Shown in pieces: positions 43,648-53,852 of a stretch of 64,000 nt of DNA (the first letter of the stretch is position 1; every line of letters begins with the position of its first letter). A model generated the notes under the pieces. It saw only the letters and a list, made by a program, of their open reading frames with translations. It was not told the DNA's origin and searched no databases. Source of the stretch: Stenogyne calaminthoides (taxonomy: Eukaryota; Streptophyta; Magnoliopsida; Lamiales; Lamiaceae); the NCBI GenBank assembly GCA_037126765.1, contig JBBCBC010000031.1, forward strand, positions 11,169,638 through 11,233,637, written 5' to 3'. A program made the translations under genes and the position numbers.

Positions 43648-46600
43648 ATGGATAGTAACAGTTCGATTCAGGGTAAAGTTACCGACGGTGATTGGAGGAC
43701 TCAACTACAACCAGAGGCTAGACACATGATTGTGAATGAAATGTAAAGTTATATTCTCAACTTGTTTCTAGAATCTTGAGCATGCCACTTTTGTTGATTC
43801 ATCTACAGTTCTTGCGTGGCTCTTGAATTCTCTCTCTTTATTATATATTTTCGTGGTTCCTCTATAGGTTAAATATAATGTGTAGTTGCATTTCATTCTT
43901 TTTCTATTGAGTATATAAGCTTGAAAGTTAAAGTATTGATTTTAAGATAATGCCGATGTTTGGTTTTCACTTACAGAATCCATCCTTTAGTAAAATGTTT
44001 ACATGTTTTCCAAAATTTTTCCCTAGATTTAAGCATTACATTTTCATTGTATCCAACATCAGTTAGATTTGTTCTACACGGATCTTGTGTTTTGTTGCCG
44101 ATGTTGTTAATATTGGAGTAAGACTATAATGCTTGATGAATAGAATGGAGACGTTGAAGAGGCATCTTCCTTTCTCTGGAGAAGAAGAGCTGCAGGAACT
44201 CAAAAAAATAGCTGAAAAGTTTGAGGGAAAAATTTATACTGCAGCAACATGCCAGGTATATACAACGTGATTTTCATTTGAATTTGCTGTATGCAGGCCT
44301 AAGTTTATTATTGAACTACTTGGTCCTGAAACCGAAGATCGTTGCAACTTTTGACATTTTTTCCTCTGTTCTGCAGTCAGACTACTTAAGAAAGATGCTG
44401 ACTATGGAGACTAAATCCCAGAATCCTATGTCAAATTCTCTTCAGTCTGATGCTGAAAGTAATGATAGAAACCCCCAAGATCCAGGTAAAAAAACCTATG
44501 CTGTGAAAAAAAAAAATCTATTGTTATTACGGTTGTTATTATTTGCCTCAATCTAACTTATCATGTGAAGCATTGGGTTACATCAGTTAGTGCTTTGTGT
44601 TGCTCTACTTATCGAGCATTATAGACTCATCAGCGTCCTACAGAAACTCCATGGATTGAGGACGTGTCTCTTTACGAATTCTAGTGGCTAAACCTTAAAT
44701 TGCTCGAACTGCATTCTAACTGGTCAATTGGACCTTTGGCATAATTGTTCATAATTGTGTCAAATTGTCTTTGATAGGTAGATTCCTTGCTTGTCGTTCC
44801 AGCCATTTTAAACCCTTTTCACTGTCTCGCTTTGGAGTCTGAAGCCTTTCTGGGTTGTGCTTGGTCCAAGTTAACTACATTTAATCTTCAAATCCTTAGA
44901 CATTTCTATTTCTGATGCATTGGTCTGTATGTTAGAAATATAAATAGGCATTCAACACCTGGGAAACATTTCCTCCTCTTAATGGACAAGAGCATATGAC
45001 AAAGATGTTTTTTTACTGCTGAATGCTAATGTGTTTAACAGGGTGTAGAGGTCTTACTGAAAAGCACACAAGCAAACTAATGTAATTTGACAATTGTGAG
45101 TTCTATGCTTTAAACCGCATCTCTTTATCAATATAGTCTATTGGGTACATCTTTCTGTTTCGTACTACCATTTTTCTTTTGAGTCTATAAATTCTTCTGT
45201 GATATTCATAATTCCACTTAGCTCAGATTCCTAACTTTAAACAAATTCAAACACCACTTGATTTACATTGTTAGTCCAAATACAGTGCAATGTATTAAGA
45301 TATCCTGATTTCTACCCGTCTGATTGTTTCTTTACTAACATTGGTAGAGCTTTACCTTTTCCAGGATTAAACTTCTTGGAGTCTTTTTGTTTGTTTCTCT
45401 GAATTGCATAGAGGTTATCAATTTAATACTTTATTTTCCCGAACTGCTATACATGCTATTTTTACTACTTTTCCTGCTCTAGAGGATTCTACACATTGTG
45501 CTACATTGTTTCTTTTTAATTCTATTTCCCAGTACACTGTCACTTGATCATACCTCTTCCATATAATGACATATGATGCAGTTCTTTCTGGAATTGGACA
45601 AATTTGTTGATCAAACTTCTTAATAGAGTTGTTTAGGTTTAGTTTATTTACTAAATCATCAATATGAGCTGTATGCAACCCCATTGTCTACATGGCCTGT
45701 ATACTTTGCACTTTATACCAATATGCTGACTAGATCTTTCCATATATTTATGTGCATCTTTGGCAGCTTCTCAAAGCATGCGGCCCCAAATGCAAAATCA
45801 GGTTCAACAACTACCTATTCCAATGGTGTCGATTCAATCTCAAGTGCGGCAACAACTCTTATCTCAGAATATCCAGAATAATATTCCATCAACAGGTGTG
45901 CCGAATTCTGCTGGTTTGGCATCTGCACTTCCCACTGTTGGTGGCATGTCTCAGGGGATCCTTTCTAATATTCCTGTCCAGAATCCTAACATGCAAATCA
46001 TGTCTAACGTCACTACAAATGCGGTGGGGAATTCCATGGGGCAAGGCGTGCCTTCTAATATGCAACATGTTGTGCAACAAGATCAACAGCAGCTGCATCA
46101 CAGATCCAGCAACAAAATCAGCTGCAGTCCTCTCAGCAGGCTGTAATGCAGCCTTCTTTGAGGCAATCATTGGCTTCGTCTGCTCTCCAGAATCAATCTA
46201 TGCTTCAGCAGCAACCCCAATCAGTCCTCAGGCAGCAGCGGCCTTCTGTCATGCATCAGCAGCAACAGCCAAATACTTCAAACCTGCAACAGAACCATCT
46301 CATTGGCCAACAAAGTAATATGCTTGATACATTGCATCAGCAACAGCAACAGAAAAGGATGATCAGTCGGCAGAATAGCATCAACAACATGCAACAGAAA
46401 CCGACAATTGGTCAACAAAACAACCTTCCAAACATGCATCAACAGCAGTCAGCTGGTCAGCAGAACAACCTCTCAAATATGCACCAACAACAATTAGGCT
46501 CTCAAACTAATCTTTCTGGTTTCCAGCAGCAGCAAATTGTTGGAGTTCATAACGGTAACTCTAGCTTACAAAATTCTCAGCAACCAGCCCATTATTTAGG

Positions 46601-47665
46601 AATTATGAATCAAGATTAATTGCCTAGCTGGCTAACGCATATGATTTTAGCATCTTTAGATTCCTCATCACAGACAGGGAATGCAACTGGTAGGGCTGGC
46701 AAGAGGATATTTATCAGAAGGTATTGTATTAATGCATCTTTCCTTTTCCCATCTGAAAGAATTTGTTTGGTAGTTATAATTGCAGGCTAGTTAAATTTTT
46801 TAATGATTACCCTATTCAAACCTTTATACCTCACCTATCATTAATTTTGTTCATTTTGTGTGTTTTAAATGTAGCCTCAATTTTAATTATGCTTTTATTT
46901 CTTTGCAGATCAAAACCATGAATGAGATGTATTTCCCTATATTGAATGAAATGTACCAGCGAATGGCTGCTAAGTTGCAGCAAGTAAGTTACTAGTTCAT
47001 CTGAATATGATGACCCATTATTATCTCATTTTGCTGCAGGCATTCTCCATTCTCCATCCTCTATCTCCCTCCAATTTAATAATTAAATCTTCAAGAATCT
47101 TAAAAAGCAATTAACTGAGAAATGAATGCCTATATAGCTATACATGTGGTTTCCAAGTAAGAAAAAAAAAACACTTTTTGAAGTTTCTCCCACTCTTCCA
47201 CAGTCTTGCATATCTTCTTGTAATCATTTTGTGATTTACTGATAATGTCTTACTGCTTTGCAGTATGATTCTCATGCTCTTCCTCAACCGCCCAAGAATG
47301 ATCAACTTGAAAAACTTAGATCTCTCAAGCTTATGTTGGGACGCCTTATACTATTTCTGCGAACAAACAAGAATGATATTCAGCCCAACCATAGGGAGAA
47401 GGTTGTTGGAATTGAGAAGCAGATTGTAAATATAATCAACTCAAACAAACTTCGCAAGCCATTGCAGCAAGGACAGCTCAGCCGGGCTAATTTGCATGCT
47501 ATGCAACAGTCTCAGCAGCGTGTTTCAAATCTTCAGAATACGAAATCTATTTCGTCACAAAATGGGCTCACGGCATTGCAATCAAATTCAAGTATCCCCG
47601 ATCACAAGCCCTTAGAAAATTCTTCTGTTCCTCCTAACATTGAGGTGAAACTCAAACTCATCTGA
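43648..47665 (+). pseudogene. MED15-like copy 5, frameshifted, altered tail
   Basis: Exons: 43648-43742 (MDSNSSIQG.., DWRTQLQPEARHMIVNE), 44144-44255, 44377-44485, a Gln-rich exon from 45767, a damaged exon near 46651-46720, 46909-46983 (IKTMNEMYFPILNEMYQRM) and 47264-47664 (YDSHALPQPPKNDQ..). It preserves the longest Gln-rich exon of the array. One base is missing near 46100 (..QQLHH then shifted), so translation stops at 46144 after about 231 aa. The exon continues open in the next frame to 46617, where it runs into intron sequence because its 3' end and donor are deleted. In exon 5 a missing base destroys the DWQEE motif. The last exon switches from MED15 homology to an unrelated end (..SSIPDHKPLENSSV..). 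The KIX frame is intact. Confidence 0.72.
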
Positions 47666-47699
47666 TGCAATATTGTTATTTTTCTTAAATAGTCTCCTG

Positions 47700-47930
47700 A
47701 CATGGTTTCCTCTGTTTCCAAATGCTTGTGATCTAGCTTCATGAAAACAATATGCAAACGAATAATGCTCTTATTGAAGTGGCGGACAAGAGTATAGAGT
47801 TACCGCAGCCGCGCCCTTTGAGCAAACGAATGGGCATTATTGAAGTGGCGGACAAGAGTACAAAGTTTATACTGCCGCCGCTGTTTGATGGGCTACGTTT
47901 TTCTTGCAAGTGAATTCGAAAAAGTGAAGG
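47700..47930 (+). other. Coding-looking segment of unknown origin after copy 5
   Basis: Preceded by a possible splice acceptor (GTGATCTAG), an open frame reads LHENNMQTNNALIEVADKS.., then ELPQPRPLSKRMG, a second IIEVADKS, and LPPLFDGLRFSCK before a stop. The phrase ATTGAAGTGGCGGACAAGAG repeats at 47773 and 47839, a 66 bp step that keeps frame. A donor-like GTGAAA at 47643 could splice copy 5 onto it. It is not MED15-like and I do not recognise it. Low confidence. Confidence 0.3.
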
Positions 47931-48017
47931 TCATGGATGACTGGCTATCACCGTCGTGATTTTATACGCTTTGAAAAGAACATAGACATTTATAAGCAAG
48001 TCATAAAATAAAGTTTA

Positions 48018-48416
48018 AATCACAAATGGTCCATAACTTTGGCCTCAAATAGATTTAGTTTCATAAGTTTTATTGTCATCAATTTAGTCTCAATAACCTT
48101 GACAATGTTCAATTTTAGTTCCAAAATTGACCGGAATGTCGTCTTTTTGCCATTTTTATTTGGGGTTTTCCGGCAGATGCTGTGACTGGACTGTCATGTG
48201 CATTTTATTTTTTTTAACAGCTGGAATTTCAAATATATAAAATTAAAATTTTAAACTTAAAATTAAAATAGAATTGACGGTACGAATTAGTTAAACACAC
48301 TTAAAAATACACGTGATATTTGAGACTAAAATTGGACATTATTAAAGTTATTGAAACTAAATCGATGATAAAAAAATTTATAGGACTAAATTTATTTGAG
48401 GTTAAAGTTATATCAA
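48018..48416. mobile_element. MITE with long (about 90 bp) inverted repeats
   Basis: The left arm (CCATAACTTTGGCCTCAAAT, AGATTTAGT, ATCAATTTAGTCTCAATAAC, CAATTTTAGT) pairs with the right arm reversed (TATAACTTTAACCTCAAATA, AATTTAGT, ATCGATTTAGTTTCAATAAC, CCAATTTTAGT). The non-coding core has GGGGTTTTCCGGC. Long TIRs suggest a MULE-like or fold-back element. Confidence 0.6.
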
Positions 48417-48493
48417 GCACATAACAACTTTATATGATTACAAGAAACTTAATAATAACGCGGGATTCCACTAAAACTCAGTTATACTTGTAA

Positions 48494-48595
48494 CACCAAT
48501 AGAAATAACGAAGTCACGAAAAAGCCCAACAATCCATATGGCCCAATAATTACCTCTTAACAGGCCCAACAATGTATTTTCCTGCAAGTCATTAT
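48494..48595 (+). promoter_or_regulatory. Conserved GGCCCA/AGCCCA promoter block, copy 6
   Basis: AAGCCCAACAATCCATATGG, CCCAATAATTACCTC and AGGCCCAACAATG lie about 300 bp before the copy 6 start codon, with no insertion between them. This is the least disturbed promoter-to-gene arrangement in the array. Confidence 0.55.
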
Positions 48596-48869
48596 ATGCA
48601 TCTTATTTGATCTGTGAAAGTATACGTCAATTATTATAGGAATAAATAATGAGTCTTATTTGCTCAGTTATTATCAGAAAAGGCTCAGGATTTCCTGTTT
48701 TGGCCAATTATCAATTCCTTGTTCGAATAGGAGCTTTCTTAACAAAATCTCAAGGTTTTTGATCTGAACCTGTTTTATGTCTTCGGAATTTATGGCGTGA
48801 TTCATGCGTTAGTCTGATAATTTCTGATTTTCCTTTTGATTTACTCACTTTTAATTTTAGGAGTTGGAC

Positions 48870-50510
48870 ATGGATAGTAACACTTCGATTCAGGGTCAAG
48901 TATCCGGCGGTGATTGGAGGACTCAATTACAACCAGAGTCTAGATACAGGATTGTGAAAAAGATGTAAAATTATATTCTCAATTTATTTCTACTTATTCT
49001 TCTGGAACTGCGTATATTTGTTAACCTAGTAATCTTGAGCATGCCAATTTTTGTTGGTTCATCTTGATTCCTTGCTTGCTTCTTGAATCCTCTCTTTTAT
49101 TGTTATATTTTCCTGGTTCCCCTGAATTAAATGTAATGTGTAGTTGCATTTCATTCTTTTTCAATGGAGTGTTTGGGTGTAGATTAAGAAATTGTTTCTG
49201 AAGCTCTGGTATTGTATTAGTTTGAGGGAACTGAGATTACTAATTGCTTTGTCTTCGAAGATAACCTTTTATAAGAAGTTGTAAGATGCTTGTTGTGTGA
49301 TTTGCCACTGATATTCTAACTAATTGGTTGCATATATAAGCTAGGAATGTTTGGTTTTCACTTAAGGCCACTTCTTTAGTTAATAACACGATCATGACTT
49401 GCGTGAACACTGAAGCGGAGTATTGACAGAATTACACAAAACTCTAAACAGCAACCTTTCTAGTTATTACATGTGCGCCTTTCACATATTTCTAGTTGCA
49501 AAAAGTAAAGAGAACGTGCTTGCACATGCAATGCCTTAATGTTGTGAAATAGTAATGCGACTATGCGAGTCTCTTAGTGTCATAAGATTTCTTCATTTAT
49601 TGGTCTTTCCATCTAGATTAATGCCTTTCCAGAGCTGGTCTTGTGAAAATAAACATCTGATTGCATCAATTAGGTTTAGTGTGCATGTTGCTTTTTCTTA
49701 TGCACTTTTTAGTGGGGCGATCTTATTAAAAGACTTAAGGAAAGGATTTTATATGTGCTGCGAAGAAAATTGCATCACAACGTGTATAAAACGTAATGTA
49801 TTTGAGGCCCTTTAAATGTAAACTGAATGGGAAGCTTAAAGAAGAAAATGATGCAGCTGATGCTAAGTATTGCATGGCCATGGGATTATCTCATGATGAA
49901 TATACCTTGATAATTTCCTTGTACAAGAAGTTGATAAATTCTTACTTTTATATATGCAATAAAGGGCACAATGATGTGATGTCTTTGTTTTGCAGTCAAT
50001 TATTTACCCTTTGTTACTGATCGCTAAACTGGTTACATGTTTTCCAAACTTTTCCGTAGATTGAAACATTACATTTTCATTGTATCCAAGATCAGTTAGA
50101 TTTCTTCTGTGTGATCTTGTGTTTTGGTTCTCATGTTGTTAAATACTCGACTAAGACTATAATCCATGATGAACAGAATGGAGACATTGAAGAAGCATCG
50201 TCCTTTATCTGGACGAGAAGGGCTGCAGGAACTCAAAAAAATAGCTTCAAGGTTTGAGGAAAACTGTTATACTGAAGCAACAAGCCAGGTACATATCACA
50301 TGATTTTCCCTTGAATTTTTGTACGCTGGTCAAATTTTACATTTTTCATAACTACGTGGTCTTCTGAAGCAACAAGTCCGTTGTAACTTTCGACCTTTTT
50401 CCTCTGTTCTGCAGTCACAATACTTGAGAAAGATATCTTTGAAAATGCTGACTTTGGAGACTTATTCCCAGAATTCTATGTTGTATTCTCTAGAATCCGA
50501 TTCCGAGTAA
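48870..50510 (+). CDS. MED15-like copy 6, KIX-only protein of 100 aa
   Basis: Exons 48870-48964, 50177-50288 and 50415-50510 join to 101 codons including TAA at 50508. The start MDSNTSIQGQVSGGDW is the one shared by copies 2, 3 and 5. The protein is essentially one KIX domain: DWRTQLQPESRYRIVKK, METLKKHRPLSGREGLQEL, KKIASRFEENCYTEATSQ, QYLRKISLKMLTLETYSQ, then a short acidic tail ..LESDSE. The stop lies a few codons before the conserved PQDPG junction, where the reading frame of the other copies is disturbed. No later MED15 exon follows it. The promoter block and 5' leader are intact. It could bind activators without joining Mediator. It could instead be a remnant; open frame and full splice sites favour a real product. 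Confidence 0.65.
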
Positions 50511-51207
50511 CAACATGAACCCCAAGATCCAGGTAAAGAAACCTATGTTGCTATATTTGTGAAAAAGTTATTATCAATATGTGTACCAATCAAGCTGATT
50601 GTGTGAAGATCGATGCAAAGACCAAAGAAGTTGACGCTTGTATTTTGTTGAAAATCGTACGCCCGATCTTTCTACAAGCGTTCTTACATTCTCAAACATG
50701 TTCAATGTGATATCTATAGTAAGAAATTCTTGTACATAGTACATACAAAGAATTTGGTTGCGTCCATTATGCATTTCTTAGATTAAATGAAAGTTCCAAG
50801 CTTCACTTTAGAACAACAAACTTGTATTTTCTTTGGACACAATACAGATCATAAGGGTTGCAGGTGTTAATTTACACTCCCTCACTTTCTCTAATATACT
50901 AAATTAGTCGGGATAATTATTTTTTTAGACACTATTTATGGGAGTAAAAATTCAAGTTTTATTTCCCCCTGAACTTGCACATTGTGGATATTATCTTTTA
51001 AGTTGGGTTAATGTTGACCAAATTTGACTTGAATTATTCTAATCGGACAAAATGTCATGAATCATGTATGGACTATGGAACACGTGTTTGCCCAAAATAA
51101 GGCCCAATTCTGATGTGTCCTCCATCTCAGCACCAAAGCAAATAACTATAAATTAGTTCAAAATTCAAATTAAAGTTGAAATTGTTGAAGGAAAAATATA
51201 TTATGTG

Positions 51208-51361
51208 TCTTCATCAAGTGTAACTGATTGATGGATAAATTAGGGTCTTCATCAAGTGTAACTGCTAGTGATTGATGGATAAATTAGGGTTTTCATCAAG
51301 TGTAACTGCTGGAGGGATAAATTAGGTCTTCATCAAGTGTAACTGCTGGAGGAATAAATTA
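51208..51361. repeat. Short tandem repeat, four units of 37-45 bp
   Basis: TCTTCATCAAGTGTAACTG (or TTTTCATC..) begins near 51208, 51246, 51290 and 51327. Units contain GGATAAATTAGG; the middle ones add CTAGTGATTGAT. Confidence 0.75.
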
Positions 51362-51577
51362 TGGCATTTTATTTTATTTCATGTAATCTATATGAAGGGA
51401 CCTTTGGTGAAATAATAAGATTTGTTTTCTCTCTTCTCTTTATTTTTATGCATATTCTTTAACATAAATAAGTATAAATTGTATGCTCCGTCTCCCATGA
51501 TCATACAAAGATGGGCACACATATTTAAAAAAATAAAAAAATGAGTAGGGTTTTAATGGGAAATTTTGTTAAAATTA

Positions 51578-51720
51578 AGGCTAAGTCTTGTATGCATCCA
51601 GATGCACCGTACAATCATAGTGCATTTTAGAATTATGCAATTTGTTATACTAAAAGATGCAACTTGCTTACATTGAACCGTGCAACTATTAATTTGGTAA
51701 AATATAAATAAGTTATATCT
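51578..51720. repeat. Dispersed repeat shared with 3846-3965
   Basis: AAGGCTAAGTCTTGTATGCA, CAGATGCACCGTAC and AGTGCATTTTAGAAT match the copy near 3846. AACTTGCTTACATTGAACCG extends it. Confidence 0.5.
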
Positions 51721-52334
51721 TTCGTATAACAAGTTGCATGGTTTTAAAATGCAATATAAGCGCAGGGTGTGAGACCCACTCAAAATTTTATGTATAAAGT
51801 AAATAAAAGATTTCTGGTCAAATTAATTCTGAATTGGTCCACGTTCCAAAAGATAAGTGGAGCCTAAACCCAGGTTCAAGTCTGCTCAAAGTTCAATTTC
51901 CAAAAACCAAGGCCCTAGGGCTCGGTTGTGACTTGTCGGCGCGCTTTTGGCTAATAGTATTACTCCTTAACCACTATAATTTGAATTAAACTAACTAACT
52001 CCTATTAATAAGAAATAGTTTTTTTGAACTTCACTTTAATTAATAAAGTGTATTCGACGTCTGAACTTTGAGTTAATTTTTTATTCAAGAGATTAAAAAC
52101 TCTCTATTCATCTACTCCCGGAGGAAATCAATTATATGCCCTTTAATTTTCCAAAATAAATTTTATGCCCTCCTTTAATGTTCTACATTCTCATTAAATG
52201 CTAGATTTTATTTATTGGTTTTCAAACCAATTTCCCCATCATAATAAAATAAAATAAAGCGAACATTTTAATCACTTTAGGATTTATTGGATGAGCAGAA
52301 ATTAACGAATAATCTTTCGATTGCCGGAATCGAT

Positions 52335-52590
52335 GTGATCGTCGGAGGAATGTTAACGTTATCCAGGTAGATGATCAATTCGTGATACCTTGGGCGACTA
52401 CGGTTGGGGATCTTGGATTGCGGTAATCTTTGTTTTTTCGATCTATTTTCTGGACTTTTCTTATGAGGATTGCCAATTTATGGCTGTGATCGTCGGAGGA
52501 ATGTTAACGCTATCCGGGTAGGTGATCAATTCGTGATACCCTGGGTGCCTTCGGCTGAGGATCCGGGATTATGGTAATCTCTGTATTGAT
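52335..52590 (+). repeat. Two tandem 151 bp units in the LINE 5' UTR
   Basis: GTGATCGTCGGAGGAATGTT begins at 52335 and 52486. Both units continue with AACG.TATCC.GGTAG.TGAT and CAATTCGTGATACC, then GGTAATCT.TGT. Such 5' UTR monomers often carry LINE promoter activity; that role here is inferred. Confidence 0.75.
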
Positions 52591-52636
52591 ATGTATGATA
52601 TGGTATCCCTAGGATCTGACCGTTTTCGCTGCGATC

Positions 52637-53641
52637 GTGCTAGGGTTTCTAGCTGTGTTCCGTTATTTATTGACGTGGGGAGTGTTTGTTTTCAGCATCT
52701 CTCATCCCTGTTTATCTCTCCCCGTTGAGAGTTCTGTCTTTTCTTTTTCAAATACTATGGATAATCTTCATATGGATCTAGCTGCTTCGTTGGAGGAAGA
52801 GGATGATTTGATCCTCGAGGAGGAGGACTTGGAAATCGATAATGATATCTATGATCTCTGTTTGGTTGGCCGTTTCCTCACATACCAATCTATCAATTTC
52901 AATGTTATGAAAACAAGATTGTCTGGAAACCAGTCAAGGGAGTTACGGTGAAATCTCTGGGCGCTGGTCGTTTCTTGTTCCAGTTTTATCACTTGCTTGA
53001 CTTGAAACGTGTGGTCGATGGCTCTCCATGGTCTTTTGGAAATCATCCTCTGGTGATTTACCATTTAAAAAGAGGGGATCACCCGCTTCGTGTTCCATTG
53101 AATAAAATTCCTTTTTTGGCGCATGTCTCGGATCTTCCCCATGGATTCACTACTGAAAGGGTGGGCATTCAACTTGGTAATTTTATTGGTAAGTTTATGG
53201 AATATGACAAATCCAATCGTTCGGCAGCATGGGTTAATTATATGCGTATTAGTGTGGAGATTGATGTGGCCCAAAAGTTTCAAGAAAATTTGTTTGACGG
53301 AAGGTCAGTCTACGAAAGTCAATTTCAAATATGAGAGGTTGAATTCTTTCTGTTTTATCTGTGGACGGTTGGGTCATACGGAGGGTTTCTGCGAGATTCG
53401 TTTTACTACGGCGACTGGAGACGTGGTGAAAAATTGGGGGCCCGAACTGAAAGTGGGGGATTACCAGGAGGGGTCGTCTGAGCAGAGTAAATGGCTAAGA
53501 GACGGATCAGAGGAAATTATGGAGATGGGAACCGGTGGAGGCGGGAATCATGGAGGGCGGGCGGGTTTGACGGCGATCCAGAAGGAAAATGGTGATATGG
53601 GGGAGGGAATAGGGGCACGGTTACAACTAATTTGGTTGTGA
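52637..53641 (+). pseudogene. LINE ORF1: DUF4283-like RNA-binding protein with zinc knuckle
   Basis: The likely start is MDNLHMDLAASLEEEDD near 52757. The DUF4283 motif follows (LCLVGRFLTYQSINFNVMK.., FLFQFYHLLDLKRVVDGSPW, PLNKIPFLAHVSDLPHGF, QLGNFIGKFMEYD), then a perfect C-x2-C-x4-H-x4-C knuckle CFICGRLGHTEGFC and a Gly/Glu-rich tail. Homology jumps between frames near 52940 and again near 53290-53320, so at least two frameshifts are present. An additional open segment (53632-53865) bridges to ORF2. ORF1 would bind LINE RNA in the particle. Confidence 0.8.
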
Positions 53642-53852
53642 ACAGGTCAATGAATTTGAATCCAATGTATGAAGATAATACTACCCTTACTGATGAGGAA
53701 ACGACACTGGCATTGGAGGAAGAAAGGAAACGCAAGCGAGACAAGATAGTGTTGCGTACGAATTTTCAAGAGGACCTCCATGATACAACATCCATGGAGG
53801 AGGGTGAGATTCCACAAAATCTTTTTTTATCGGCGGGCCCCGGCATGGGTGC

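Larger units (their letters stand above)
50511..52329. other. Intergenic region between copy 6 and the LINE
   Basis: No convincing gene. A short homology to the copy exon 3 donor (CCCAAGATCCAGGTAAAGAAA) persists at 50520-50541. Contains a tandem repeat (51208-51361), a dispersed repeat (51578-51720) and AT-rich DNA. Short open frames lack domains. Confidence 0.5.

Noticed and set aside
51208..51361. Possible CRISPR-like array
   Set aside because: Units are direct tandem repeats without unique spacers, and the DNA is a plant nuclear region.
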